The notes: generated by a model from the letters alone, not told the origin. A DNA stretch of 64,000 nucleotides from Sulfitobacter noctilucicola (GCF_000622385.1 NZ_JASD01000006.1:108325-172324); one strand, 5' to 3'; shown: positions 25,818 through 34,410, numbered from the stretch's first letter. Made by a program: numbers and translations.

Positions 25818-26394
25818 ATGGCGCATAGCAGAAGCGCTGTCACCGACAACCATCCAGATATCTCGATCTTCATTGGTCTTTCGGAGCAACCGCCCCTTCC
25901 GCTCCGCAAACCACATGGACGCGGTTTTAATGCAAAACCTCTGGGCCATGGTCGGACCTAAAGATGCCCTCTGGATCATCGGAGACTTTGCCCATGGTCC
26001 AAGAGCCAAAGACACCGACTGGCTACGCAAGCTGTTCGACAAGCTGCCCGGCGCAGAAAAGCACCTCATTGTCGGCAACCACGATCTGGAGCCGACGCAG
26101 GCATTGCCGTGGACAAGCGTGACACATCTGGCCGAGGTCCGGGACGGTCCGCAAAAGCAAGCGCATACGCTGTGCCACTACCCCATGATCACCTGGAACC
26201 ACGCCCGTCGCGACGCGCTCCAGATCTTCGGCCATGTCCACAACAATTGGAAGGGCTCACGCAACAGCGTCAACGCAGGCGTCGATGTCTGGGACTTCAT
26301 GCCAGTGCGCTTCGAGGACATCGCCCGTCGCGCGAAGACGCTGCCTGTGAACAAGCACTGGCAAGACGTCGAGCACAACGCAAAGGAGATCTGA
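25818..26394 (+). pseudogene. Metallophosphoesterase, probably frameshifted near the start
   Basis: From about 25876 the frame encodes a small metallophosphoesterase with WIIGDFAHG, VGNHD and FGHVHNNW, the family metal-binding motifs. The expected N-terminal Asp-x-His block is missing from this frame, whose only start is TTG at 25873. A candidate block, VTDNHPD, is in another frame that starts at the ATG 25818 with GAAGGA upstream. This suggests one small insertion or deletion near 25870. If translation does start at 25873 the protein (173 residues) lacks one metal ligand pair and is probably inactive. Confidence 0.65.
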
Positions 26395-26395
26395 G

Positions 26396-26572
26396 ATGAT
26401 GGACGACATGCCAAAAGCAACGATCAGCACGCTTCGTCACAAGACAGGCACGCTGCTCAAGCTGGCGAAAACCCACCCGATCCTGATCACCAGCTATGGC
26501 AAACCCGCCTTCGTGCTGATGTCAGCGGTCCATTACGACCGCCTATCTGGAAACGAGGCACACGCACCATGA
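26396..26572 (+). CDS. Phd/YefM-like antitoxin-fold protein, 58 residues
   Basis: Starts ATGATG at 26396, right after the phosphoesterase stop, and its stop overlaps the next start (ATGA). It encodes STLRHKTGTLLKLAKTHPI, then ITSYGKPAFVLMSAVHYDRL. This is the Phd/YefM pattern (helix, then a strand-strand ....GKP.AV..S...Y..L). No RelE/YoeB or Doc-type toxin is adjacent, so it may regulate this operon or pair with one of the unknown neighbours. Confidence 0.65.
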   Translation: MMDDMPKATISTLRHKTGTLLKLAKTHPILITSYGKPAFVLMSAVHYDRLSGNEAHAP

Positions 26573-27063
26573 CCCAAAGAACCTATTTCGGCCTCCCGGT
26601 CATCAGCAGGCGCGGTGTACGCCCTGCCGATATCGCGCGCCTGCCCTTCGCTCAGTTCTGGTGCGACAGCGCCGTGCGATCTTCGCAGATACAGGACACC
26701 GCCACTGGCGAGTGGCTGGTGAACCTGCGCGACTGGGAGAACTTCGCCAGCATGTTCATTGAGACTGGACGGCATCGCAACATGCCGCAGCCGAAACAGG
26801 TGGCGTGGTTTGATCGGGACGAGGGTGAGCCGGAGCGGACATATTTCGGGCTGGAAATCACTGGCGACAAAATGGTGCGCGAAGCGGATATTGCGCGCCT
26901 CCCATTCTATGACTTCTGGCGTGACAGCAGCCGAGGCTCCGCCGCTCTGGTCGACCCCAAGACTGATACCCACCTCGTCTATCTGCATGACTGGGAGGCA
27001 TTCGCAAAACTGCTCATTGAAACCGGACGGCACCGTTTCATGCCGCACCTCGTGGAGACCTGA
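26569..27063 (+). CDS. Protein with two internal repeats, unknown function
   Basis: 164 residues made of two copies of an approximately 75-residue unit. Each starts RTYFGL, continues (V/E)ADIARLPF..FW.DS or a close variant, then (L)V.L.DWE.FA....ETGRHR, and ends FMP or NMP. No known domain is recognised. The gene overlaps the Phd-like gene upstream and is two bases from the next gene downstream, so all four genes form one operon. If the Phd-like protein is an antitoxin, this is the nearest candidate partner. Confidence 0.6.
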   Translation: MTQRTYFGLPVISRRGVRPADIARLPFAQFWCDSAVRSSQIQDTATGEWLVNLRDWENFASMFIETGRHRNMPQPKQVAWFDRDEGEPERTYFGLEITGDKMVREADIARLPFYDFWRDSSRGSAALVDPKTDTHLVYLHDWEAFAKLLIETGRHRFMPHLVET

Positions 27064-27064
27064 G

Positions 27065-27292
27065 ATGTCCCGATCCTATCGCAAAACACCCATCTGCGGA
27101 ATGACCACAAAAGAGAGCGACAAGCCGTTCAAAAAGGCGGAACACAAGCGCGCAAGGCGGGCGGTCAAAGCAAGCGACCTGAGCGTCGAAGACCCGCCAG
27201 CGGAGAAAGCATTCGGCAATCCTTGGGGCGCACCGAAGGACGGCAAACAGTGGGTCGATCCGAAAGTCTGGCCGCAGATTCTGCGAAAATGA
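27065..27292 (+). CDS. Small basic hypothetical protein, 75 residues
   Basis: Starts MSRSYRKTPICGMTTKESDK, with a Lys/Arg-rich stretch (FKKAEHKRARRAVKA), and ends WVDPKVWPQILRK. The ATG follows the previous stop by one base (TGAGATG). It resembles small hypothetical proteins found singly in many bacteria, with no assigned role. The basic character could mean nucleic-acid binding. Confidence 0.55.
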   Translation: MSRSYRKTPICGMTTKESDKPFKKAEHKRARRAVKASDLSVEDPPAEKAFGNPWGAPKDGKQWVDPKVWPQILRK

Positions 27293-27508
27293 GCACACCT
27301 ATTCTCATCAGAAAAGATAGCGGTGGACGCCGCCAACGAGAATTATTGGGTTGAAGATACCGATCTGATGGAAAGCAATGGTGGCTTTTATGACGAGAAT
27401 TGGCGGGATGTCTGGTTAGCGGTGGCAACGGCACAGGGCAAGAGACATCCCGCCAGGCAGTCGGCCCGATGCGCACAGCTTGCGCATCGAGCGGGATGCC
27501 GTCACGAC

Positions 27509-29266
27509 CTATAGGTCGTCCGGATCCACCATGTAAGCCACCCCGCTATCGCTGATGCGGACCACTTTACCGTCCCTGATCTCCATGTCGGGTTCGGCGT
27601 CACAGATTTCCGTGGTGTAGAGGGTTTCGGCATCGACGCGGACGACCTTGCCGTTCTCGATTTTGAAGAAGTCCTCTTCCTCATCGTCATCATCGTCGTC
27701 GTCATCATCGTCATCGCGCAGCAAACCCTTGGCGGTGGACAACAGCTCTTCGACACTTTCTTGCCATTTGTCCTCGTCGATGTCGGGCGCGACGCCCTCC
27801 TTGATCAACTCGGCGGCGTTCTCGCGATCTTCCGGGCGCAGTTTCTTTTCTGCGGCCACTCTCTTCAACTCTTCCAGCATGTCTTCTTTGTCATCGAAGT
27901 CGCGGAAGGGTGTTTGCCTGACCGCATTATCCTGGCCACCGGATGGATCGGACGAAGTCCCACCAAGGGCCGGCTCTTCCGGCTGATCAGGTTTAGGGGT
28001 GTCGTTCCCGCCCTCATGGTCAGGCGAATTGGGACCGGACGTAAGATATGGATAGGGATTGTCGTCTTGCCCAACGCCTTCGGATGGTGGCGGGGTGGGT
28101 TCGTTCTGGTAGGGGTACGAGGGGTCGGGCTTCGTCGTGGTGTCATCAATCCCGGAGCCCTTGTCGCCATAGGCTTCGATCCCCAGTCGTCCCAGAACGT
28201 CGTCCTCGTCTTCTTCGTCGTCATCCTCGTTCAGGCGCTCGATCCCCTGCTCCGCCCCCTTGCCCATCAGGAATTCCTTCGTCGACAGTTTCTCTTCCTC
28301 GACGGAAGTGATAAACTCCAAAGCGGTACCCGAGGCGTCCGCATAAGTGAATTCGACCTCGCCCGTGATCTTGTTGGCCGGACCGATCCCCATCTTCTTC
28401 ATCGCATCCAGCGCGGCTGTGATCGTCTTGACCTTCTTGTCATAGGTTTCCTTGGCGGCTTGCAGCTTGGCGGGGTCACCGCCCTTGTCGGCGGCGTCGG
28501 CCAGTTTCACCAGTACGGCCTTGTCGGCATTGAGGCCCTGAATCAGGATTTGCGTTTTCTGGTACAACTTGAACGCCTTGGGGTTGGAGTCTTCCAACTC
28601 ATTTCCATCCTTGTCGACGATGGTCGTATCCAGCATGGCGCCTGTCTTGAGCAGGTGTTCGACCGCCTGCAACAGGTGTTCGAAGGCCGGGCGGTAGTGC
28701 CCCGACGAGTTGTCGATGCGCGTCACCTTCCCGTCTTTGGTGTCTATGTGCCCGGCCGAAGCGACATCCTTGCCCTGCGCCCCGGTCGAGTGGTGCTGAT
28801 ATTCGACCCGTTTGGTGCCGCCGGACGCCTTGGCCATTTGCAGCGCTTGCGCTCTGGGCATGGTCTGATAACGATCCGTCGGCGATCCGTCGGGGTTCAA
28901 CTCCCGCAAGATGACATGCTCGTCATTGCCGATCGTGATGTCGCCGGAGTCGGGCGACATCGTCATCAGGCGCTTTTTGTCGTCCTTGATCTCATTCCCG
29001 TCTTTGTCGACCAGCTTGCCTTCTGCGTTCGTGGAATAGGTCTGCTTTTCCGCCTCCTCATCCGTGAGCTTGCGGGTCATGGAAACCGTGCTGTCCGGGT
29101 TCGCTTTGTTGCGCCAGCCCGCCTTTTCGAACTCCCCTTCGTACTCGTCCAGGCGCGCCTTGGGTTTCATTCCCTGCTCGGTGGTCACGTCTGTATCGAC
29201 TTCGGCATGTTTGACGTTGATGTTGAATGTTGCCTTCAACCAGGCGTCCTGATCCGGTGTAATCAT
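27509..29266 (-). CDS. Acidic 585-residue protein with GHYxP motif and poly-Asp tract
   Basis: The start at 29266 (MITPDQDAWLK) follows GGAGGG. Visible parts: an N-terminal region of about 200 residues ending DNSSGHYRPAFEHLLQ; a helical middle (about 215-330); a Pro/Asp-rich disordered stretch (about 370-450); an 11-Asp run followed by EEE near 530; and a C-terminus with two short repeats of the type (E/I)(N/R)(G/D)GKVVR(V/I). The GHYxP motif preceded by a short (I)(T/D)NSSG strand occurs in several toxin or effector-like proteins, a comparison made from memory. No membrane segment or signal peptide. Divergent from 29455. Function unknown. Confidence 0.65.
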   Translation of the reverse strand: MITPDQDAWLKATFNINVKHAEVDTDVTTEQGMKPKARLDEYEGEFEKAGWRNKANPDSTVSMTRKLTDEEAEKQTYSTNAEGKLVDKDGNEIKDDKKRLMTMSPDSGDITIGNDEHVILRELNPDGSPTDRYQTMPRAQALQMAKASGGTKRVEYQHHSTGAQGKDVASAGHIDTKDGKVTRIDNSSGHYRPAFEHLLQAVEHLLKTGAMLDTTIVDKDGNELEDSNPKAFKLYQKTQILIQGLNADKAVLVKLADAADKGGDPAKLQAAKETYDKKVKTITAALDAMKKMGIGPANKITGEVEFTYADASGTALEFITSVEEEKLSTKEFLMGKGAEQGIERLNEDDDEEDEDDVLGRLGIEAYGDKGSGIDDTTTKPDPSYPYQNEPTPPPSEGVGQDDNPYPYLTSGPNSPDHEGGNDTPKPDQPEEPALGGTSSDPSGGQDNAVRQTPFRDFDDKEDMLEELKRVAAEKKLRPEDRENAAELIKEGVAPDIDEDKWQESVEELLSTAKGLLRDDDDDDDDDDDEEEDFFKIENGKVVRVDAETLYTTEICDAEPDMEIRDGKVVRISDSGVAYMVDPDDL

Positions 29267-29454
29267 GACAGTCCCTCCCAAATAGCTGCTCGCGGCTCAA
29301 TCAAAACCGCCGACACAATCGTGTGGCGGCCGAGGAAATTACCATCGCAATAGACGATCCTCTCAACAAATTTTCAATAGACATAAATGTGCAAGTATGA
29401 GGAAATGACACCAGTCAACATACAGGCCATCGCAAAATCCTGGGAGATATTCAC

Positions 29455-30432
29455 ATGCCAAAGGACGACGCCAAGTCACCCGACGATATCACCAAGGAGT
29501 TGAAAGACATCCTCGCCATGGCCAAGAAGGGGCCGTTTTTTGCGGTCGCACTGGGCAAGGAGGACCCTGCCTTTCTTGTCGACAAGGTGAAAAAACCTGA
29601 CGTTCTGGCCCAAAAAGCCAAGACCGAAGCCAAATCGAGCAAACTGACCTACGGCAACCTGGAATTCGAGAAAGGGGCACTGACGCTTTATTGTCAGGTC
29701 AACCCACCGGGCAACATGATGCGCAGCCTCAAGGCCTATTTCAAGAAATACAAGGTCGGGGCCAAATTCCGCTTTGTCTTGCCTGATGGAACGGTCGAGG
29801 ACGACGGCGCGGACGATGGCACGGGCGAAATCGTCAAATCCTTCGGAAGGCTGATCGACGGCGCGCGCCAGGCCGCAAACGGTGATGCGGCGCGTCTCAA
29901 ACAGATCGACGGTTTGCAGCACCTCTTTGATCGCGCCATGGAAAGCGATCCGCCGGACGTGGACGGCGCCAAGAAACTGATCGCCGCCGCGCGCAAGTTC
30001 GCCTTTACTGCGGACGACACAGGCGAAGGCTCGGAAATCAAGAAAACACTGGTCAAGAGCAACACCAACTGGGGCAAGGCCGTTGCGGCCGCACGCAGTG
30101 AGGTGACAAAGCTCGAATCCAAGGTAAAGACCGATTGTGCCGATCTGCCCGGCGCGACCCGCCTGGACGGTGCGTTCAAAACACTGCTGTCCGCGCTCGA
30201 CAGTCTGGAAAAGGCGCTGGCCGGGCCATTGACGGCCGGTACCGCCACCGATGACGCCAAGGTACACGAACTTGCCCGGAAAAAGGCAATGGGCGCGGTT
30301 GATCAGGTTGAGAAGGTGCTGGGCAGCTCGCCGATGTTCAAGAGCCTCGACGACAATCCCTTTGTGAAGGTACAGGCATCCAGACTGCTCACAGGCACGC
30401 TCGCCTCGATCAAGAAAGACCTCGCCGCCTGA
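29455..30432 (+). CDS. Helical 325-residue protein, unknown, partner of the acidic protein
   Basis: 325 residues, Lys/Asp-rich. Residues about 15-115 form an alpha/beta region (GPFFAVALGKEDPAFLVDKV, LTLYCQVNPPGNMMRSLKAY, FRFVLPDGTVED). The rest is long amphipathic helix (DGARQAANGDAARLKQIDGL, AVAAARSEVTKLESKV). No transmembrane segment. GGGAGATATTCAC precedes the ATG. It is divergent from the acidic GHYxP protein across 188 bp, which suggests a functional pair. The first domain resembles accessory proteins seen beside secreted effectors, but I cannot name the family. Confidence 0.6.
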   Translation: MPKDDAKSPDDITKELKDILAMAKKGPFFAVALGKEDPAFLVDKVKKPDVLAQKAKTEAKSSKLTYGNLEFEKGALTLYCQVNPPGNMMRSLKAYFKKYKVGAKFRFVLPDGTVEDDGADDGTGEIVKSFGRLIDGARQAANGDAARLKQIDGLQHLFDRAMESDPPDVDGAKKLIAAARKFAFTADDTGEGSEIKKTLVKSNTNWGKAVAAARSEVTKLESKVKTDCADLPGATRLDGAFKTLLSALDSLEKALAGPLTAGTATDDAKVHELARKKAMGAVDQVEKVLGSSPMFKSLDDNPFVKVQASRLLTGTLASIKKDLAA

Positions 30433-30547
30433 CGCACTGGCGGGGCGTTGATGTGTGACACGGATTTCATGCCTGTCCGGGCGTACCGCACGCGCCGGTC
30501 AGGTGTTGTGTAAACCGCATCGCAACTCGTGTGGAACGGTGAGGCTA

Positions 30548-30580
30548 TGGTGGGTGATAAGGGATTTGAACCCTTGACCC
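30548..30580 (-). tRNA. tRNA 3'-end fragment (possible attachment site)
   Basis: Read on the minus strand this ends in CCA. It has a T-arm of five pairs (AAGGG TTCAAAT CCCTT) and an acceptor 3' strand ATCACCC plus the discriminator base A. No matching anticodon or D arm follows; the sequence beyond 30581 does not fold as a tRNA. Such 3' fragments are left by integrases that recombine in tRNA genes. It marks a junction between the unknown gene pair and the sugar-kinase fragment. Confidence 0.6.
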
Positions 30581-30667
30581 AGAGTGGCTGCACAGCAGAC
30601 GCGCGTCGGTCAGGCTGGCCGTTCTGCAAAGAGCTTCAAGTCATGCGACCGGGATTGCTATGGTGGG

Positions 30668-30976
30668 GTTATCGGTGGGGGCGTCACCCGAAATCCAATC
30701 GTGCCTCAACTTTTTGCGGACGCGCTCGCCCGGCCACTAGAAGTAGCCGCAACTAATGAAGCGGCGGCACTCGGAGCCGCAATGTGCGCCGCAGTGGCGG
30801 TTGGAACATATGATTGTGTGGAAGAGGCCTCGCTTGCCATGACGTCAGAGGGCAAGAAGTATTCTCCTACTGCGGATGGTACGTCCTATCTGCAACGCAA
30901 GTATAAGGTTTTCCAAAAAGGTACGGAGCAGATGGCGCCAGTCTGGGCCAGTATCGAAGAGGACGCCAAACATTGA
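30668..30976 (+). pseudogene. FGGY-family sugar kinase, C-terminal fragment
   Basis: Encodes IGGGVTRNPIVPQLFADALA, then PLEVAATNEAAALGAAMCAA, the C-terminal nucleotide-binding signature of FGGY carbohydrate kinases. The first roughly 400 residues are missing; homology starts abruptly near 30668, about 90 bp from the tRNA fragment. The stop overlaps the start of the glpD-like frame, as in a kinase-dehydrogenase operon for a polyol. Confidence 0.8.
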
Positions 30977-30993
30977 CCAATCGCGCCGTAAGA

Positions 30994-31363
30994 ATGGATG
31001 TCTCCGGTCACTACGACGTCCTCATCGTTGGTGCGGGTATTAATGGGGCGGGGGTGTTTAGGGATCTTTGCCTACAAGGTTTGAAGTGCCTGATCATCGA
31101 CAAAGATGATTTCGGATCCGGGACGAGCGCAGCGCCATCACGGCTTATCCACGGCGGTATCAAGTATCTCGAAACCGGTGAATTCAGGCTTGTTGCTGAA
31201 TCCACTCTTGAACGTAATTTGCTGCTCAAGAACGCTCCCCACGTGGTCAAACCGCTTCCAACTTTCATCCCGGTTCGTTCCTGGTTCAGCGGCTCTTGGT
31301 CCGCGACAAAAACTTTCTTCCGCGCCAAAACTTCGTTCAAATCGCGTGGCATGGTCCTAATTG
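30994..31363 (+). pseudogene. glpD-like glycerol-3-phosphate dehydrogenase, 5' fragment cut by IS66
   Basis: Encodes the N-terminal FAD-binding part, VLIVGAGINGAGVFRD, then SRLIHGGIKYLETGEFRLV. It breaks at 31363 exactly where the IS66 left end begins; the frame then runs into the IS to a stop at 31431. About 125 of roughly 500 residues remain. The paired kinase fragment upstream indicates a former polyol-phosphate pathway operon. An in-frame TTG at 30973 is an alternative start. Confidence 0.85.
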
Positions 31364-31409
31364 GTAGCCGTTTGGTCTGGCCGCTCTGGCGGGGTTTAAG
31401 CGTCGTCTG

Positions 31410-32915
31410 TTACGCTGCGGATGCAGCGTAACGCCAGGGCAGTAGCTCGTCCAGTCGAGTGATCTTGTGATCAGCGATGCGCGCAAGAACCCATGTGAGC
31501 CAGGCTTGCGGATCGACGCCGTTGAGCTTGGCCGTTTCGATGAGGGTGTAGGCAATTGCCGCGGCTTTGCCGCCGCCTTCGGAGCCAACGAAGAGATAAT
31601 TTTTGCGCCCGAGAGCCACGCAGCGGATTGAGCGCTCCGCACAATTATTGTCGAGTTCGAGGGAACCGTTTTCCAGATATCCGCGCATCTTCTTCATGCG
31701 ACCCAAGGCATACCGGATCGCCTTGGCCAGTTCAGATTTGCCCGAGATACGGTCCAGTTGCGCGGCAAGCCAGGCTTCCAGTTCGTTGAACACGGGTTTG
31801 GCGTCCTGCTGGCGCAGCGCGACCCGTTCATTCGGCGATATGCCACGCACGGTCTTTTCGACCGCGTAAAGAACTGCAATCCGGCGGATGGCCTCTTCGG
31901 CGATCTGCGATCCCTGCGACTGGAAAATATCGACGAACTTGCGGCGCACATGAGCCATGCAGGCCATCTCATAAACAGCCTCCTTGGCGAAGATATCGTT
32001 GAACCCGGTATAGCCATCCGCGTGGACCCAGCCTTGGTAGTTGGCCAGATGTTCGGTAGGATGCCTGCCTTCCCGATCTGTACTGAACTTGTACCACGCC
32101 GCCGGTGGCGCCTGGCTATCCCAGGGTCTTTCATCCCGGACATAGGTCCAAATGCGCGCCGTTGCGCATTTCTTTCTGGCCTGCATTTTAATCGGGGTGT
32201 CATCTGCGAAGATGGCTGCGCCCGTACGGACGTGTCGACCGATGGCATCAGCCAACGGTTCCAGAAGCTTTGTGGACTGCCCGACCCAACCGGCTAAAGT
32301 GGAGCGATCGAGATCAATCCCGTCGCGTTCCATGATCTGGCTTTGGCGATATAAGGGGCAATGATCCGCATACTTCGAGACCAGCACATGCGCCAAGAGG
32401 CCAGCACCGGGGCGACCGCGCTCAATGGGGCGTGAGGGCAGAGCCGCCTGAACGATCTTGTCACAGCATTTGCAGGCCATGCGTGGGCGCACAATCCGGT
32501 TCACGACAAAGCGACCGGGAACATACTCCAGTTCTTCGGTCACATCCTCACCGATGGCCCGCAACGATCCGCCGCATTTGCACGTCTCGCCGGGGGTCAA
32601 TACTTGCTCACTGCGTGGCAGTTCTGGCGGCAATGGCTTGCGCTTCGGTTTTTGCTTTGGCTCGGATGGAGCACTGGTGTCTTCGCTGGCAACGACACTG
32701 GCTGCGGCGGTCTCTTCCTCTTCCAGTCGAAGCTGCAAGTTGAGTTGGTCGGCTGACTCGGATTTTGATCCAAAACAGTGCCGATTGTGCCCCGCCAGCT
32801 GATGCTTCAGCTTCTCAATCTCCAAAGCCTGGGCTTTGGCCAAAGCGACCAAACCCTCCGCCGCGACACGCAGCTGGCCAGGATCAGATGGCAGGGATTT
32901 TAGCGCATCGAACAT
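31410..32915 (-). CDS. tnpC: IS66 transposase TnpC
   Basis: 501 residues from the ATG at 32915 ([12 protein letters not shown]). An N-terminal coiled coil ([20 protein letters not shown]) is followed by a zinc-ribbon-like CKCGG...CKCC segment and the DDE core: [18 protein letters not shown] and a C-terminal NNCAERSIR. All three acidic residues are present and the frame is intact, so it is potentially active. Confidence 0.93.
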   Translation of the reverse strand: MFDALKSLPSDPGQLRVAAEGLVALAKAQALEIEKLKHQLAGHNRHCFGSKSESADQLNLQLRLEEEETAAASVVASEDTSAPSEPKQKPKRKPLPPELPRSEQVLTPGETCKCGGSLRAIGEDVTEELEYVPGRFVVNRIVRPRMACKCCDKIVQAALPSRPIERGRPGAGLLAHVLVSKYADHCPLYRQSQIMERDGIDLDRSTLAGWVGQSTKLLEPLADAIGRHVRTGAAIFADDTPIKMQARKKCATARIWTYVRDERPWDSQAPPAAWYKFSTDREGRHPTEHLANYQGWVHADGYTGFNDIFAKEAVYEMACMAHVRRKFVDIFQSQGSQIAEEAIRRIAVLYAVEKTVRGISPNERVALRQQDAKPVFNELEAWLAAQLDRISGKSELAKAIRYALGRMKKMRGYLENGSLELDNNCAERSIRCVALGRKNYLFVGSEGGGKAAAIAYTLIETAKLNGVDPQAWLTWVLARIADHKITRLDELLPWRYAASAA

Positions 32916-32953
32916 GCCTCGGCTTATAGCCGAGCGCACACCGGATGGGAATC

Positions 32954-33325
32954 CTATGATACTGGATTTGCTTCCAAATTGCCGACCGTCAGTGGCCGCC
33001 AAGTCCGCTGCGGCGCGCGCCAATCAATTCCCTCCAACAGCATCGACAATTGCGCCGGACTAACTGTCACCTTGCCATCTGATGCAGCGGGCCAAACGTA
33101 TTTGCCCTTCTCCAGTCGCTTGGAAAACATGCAAGCCCCTTGACCATCCCACCACACGATCTTCACCAGATCGCCCCGGCGGCCGCGAAACACAAAAAGA
33201 TGTCCAGAGTAGGGATCCTGCTTCAGAACACTCTCGGCCAGAGCCGACAAACCGTTGAACTGCTTGCGCATGTCGGTGGCACCAGCTGCAAGCCAAACCC
33301 GCGTGTTGACCGGAACCGGGATCAC
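32954..33325 (-). CDS. tnpB: IS66 accessory protein TnpB
   Basis: 123 residues with the IS66 Orf2 signature: [20 protein letters not shown] near the start and [20 protein letters not shown] in the middle. It overlaps the tnpA stop by four bases (ATGA) and ends 38 bp before tnpC. Required with TnpA for IS66 transposition in the family. Confidence 0.93.
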   Translation of the reverse strand: MIPVPVNTRVWLAAGATDMRKQFNGLSALAESVLKQDPYSGHLFVFRGRRGDLVKIVWWDGQGACMFSKRLEKGKYVWPAASDGKVTVSPAQLSMLLEGIDWRAPQRTWRPLTVGNLEANPVS

Positions 33326-33708
33326 GCCATCAACCCCTCGACCAACGCCAGAACGCCAGACAAGGCCGTCGGACCTTCCACCAAAATCCGCCGACCATCC
33401 GACAACGTGATATCAACCCGCTGCGCCGACACCACGGCATCAGCTCCGGACTCGTCATTGATCGTTGGAACAGACACCAATCCTTCGATCTCAACTGGTA
33501 GAAAGCCGCCGTGGCAATCAGCTTCAGCAATGTCGGCTTCCGGGGCAAACCGTGGGTCTTTCAACCAATTGTGGATCAGATTGGCGTTCATCGCGTACCG
33601 CCGCGCAACTTGCGCCACAGACACGCCCGGCACCGTCGTCTGCGCACAAATCGAGCGCTTCTCATCATCCGACCAAAACCGCTTCTTCTGACCCTTCTTC
33701 CCAGCCAT
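33322..33708 (-). CDS. tnpA: IS66 accessory protein TnpA
   Basis: 128 residues from the ATG at 33708, preceded by GAGGCGG; an in-frame ATG at 33729 would add seven residues. The N-terminus is a helix-turn-helix ([20 protein letters not shown]), as in IS66 Orf1 proteins that bind the IS ends. Confidence 0.9.
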   Translation of the reverse strand: MAGKKGQKKRFWSDDEKRSICAQTTVPGVSVAQVARRYAMNANLIHNWLKDPRFAPEADIAEADCHGGFLPVEIEGLVSVPTINDESGADAVVSAQRVDITLSDGRRILVEGPTALSGVLALVEGLMA

Positions 33709-33793
33709 AAACCGCCTCAAGATGTCCATTATCGAAAATGGACACTATCACTCTCTTTCAAACGGCGTCAGAGCGGGCAGACCGGACGGTTAC

Positions 33794-33801
33794 GTCTTCG
33801 C
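33794..33801. repeat. 8-bp target-site duplication, right copy
   Basis: GTCTTCGC, identical to 25568-25575, immediately after the IS66 right terminal repeat. Confidence 0.88.
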
Positions 33802-34063
33802 AATCCAATCCGGCGACACTCTGGAAATCGTCGCTCATACGGGCTTAGCGGCCGGATTCTCAGCACTGGCGATTATCGGCGCACGTACCTCATCGTGGTT
33901 ACTGGCCACCGCGCTGCTTTCGCATGGAATTTTCGACGTGGTTGCCGAATCGATGATCGCAAACCCCGCGCCAAGATGGTGGGGACCGTTCTGTCTCGGG
34001 ATCGACGTGGTGCTGGCGTTGGCGCTTGCCACGATGCTCTGGCACAGGAAAGCGCTTGATTGA
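33802..34063 (+). pseudogene. Membrane protein gene (copy B), 3' half, interrupted
   Basis: Encodes IQSGDTLEIVAHTGLAAGFS through WGPFCLGIDVVLALALATML, matching residues 46-133 of the intact paralogue at 2322-2723. It has no start of its own, except an open frame reading in from the IS end at 33722. Joined to 25575 it gives a full 133-residue protein. Confidence 0.9.
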
Positions 34064-34069
34064 TAAACC

Positions 34070-34342
34070 CTATCGGGACGCTTTCTGCAAAAGCCCGATC
34101 AACTCGTCGAACTTAGCCCGCTGTTCCTCGGGGTCGCCGCTCTCGATGGCGGAAGAGACGCAATGCTGCGCGTGGTGTTCGAGGATCAGCTTCTCGACCC
34201 CTAGCACGGCGGACCGGATCGCGGCTGTCTGCGCCAGAATGTCCATGCAGTAACGGTCGCTCTCAACCATCTTCGCTACACCGCGCACTTGTCCTGCGAG
34301 CCGCGACAGGCGGTCAAGTGTCTTTTCTTTGTTGGCCTTCAT
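34070..34342 (-). CDS. csoR: CsoR-family metal-sensing repressor (copy B)
   Basis: 90 residues, almost identical to copy A at 2043-2315, with Cys32, His57 and Cys61 conserved. It has an extra His next to the ligand (EHHAQHC). GGAGCGCC precedes the ATG. It is divergent from the DUF305 gene across the operator at 34392-34410. Since the operators in both modules are nearly the same, each CsoR probably controls both. Confidence 0.9.
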   Translation of the reverse strand: MKANKEKTLDRLSRLAGQVRGVAKMVESDRYCMDILAQTAAIRSAVLGVEKLILEHHAQHCVSSAIESGDPEEQRAKFDELIGLLQKASR

Positions 34343-34391
34343 CCGACGGCGCTCCTTACTTTTTTGGAACCAGTAGCTGACATTCTAGTTA

Positions 34392-34410
34392 TATACCCCA
34401 TATGGGTATA
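34392..34410. promoter_or_regulatory. CsoR-type operator palindrome
   Basis: TATACCCCATATGGGTATA is a 19-bp dyad with one central mismatch in symmetry, and is the reverse complement of the one at 1979-1997. It sits two bases before the GGAGAG ribosome site of the DUF305 gene. Confidence 0.78.

Larger units (their letters stand above)
25576..33793. mobile_element. 8.2-kb transposed segment with an IS66 right end
   Basis: The segment is bounded by perfect 8-bp direct repeats and interrupts a gene precisely. Its right end is the terminal repeat of the IS66 element at 31364-33793. Its left end starts GTTACCGTC, which matches eight of the first nine bases of that IS end (GTAACCGTC) and then diverges. 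Cargo: a metallophosphoesterase remnant, a Phd-like protein, two small proteins, a divergent pair of unknown large proteins, sugar-kinase and glpD fragments, and the IS. It probably moved as one unit, or is what remains of a composite of two IS66 copies. Confidence 0.75.
31364..33793 (-). mobile_element. Complete IS66-family insertion sequence
   Basis: 2430 bp with imperfect terminal inverted repeats: left GTAGCCGTTTGGTCTGGCCG from 31364, right end (reverse) GTAACCGTCCGGTCTGCCCG from 33793, about 31 of 37 matching. It contains tnpA, tnpB and tnpC on the minus strand with intact frames. The flanking octamers differ (CCTAATTG left, GTCTTCGC right), so its own insertion duplication has been lost by rearrangement. 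The right octamer instead pairs with 25568-25575. Confidence 0.92.

Noticed and set aside
27665..27720. Repeated TCATCG/TCGTCG triplets as a possible CRISPR or satellite
   Set aside because: They encode the Asp/Glu tract of the acidic protein. There are no spacers.
27761..29353. Plus-strand open frame of 530 codons opposite the acidic protein
   Set aside because: Antisense shadow; the minus-strand frame has GGAGGG before its start and a coherent domain layout.
27509..30432. Assigning the acidic/helical pair to a type VI or contractile injection system
   Set aside because: No structural, baseplate or VgrG-like genes are present nearby; only the GHYxP hint.
30529..30756. Open frame across the tRNA fragment
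   Set aside because: The translated GDKGFEPL start is a known artefact of reading tRNA 3' ends as protein.
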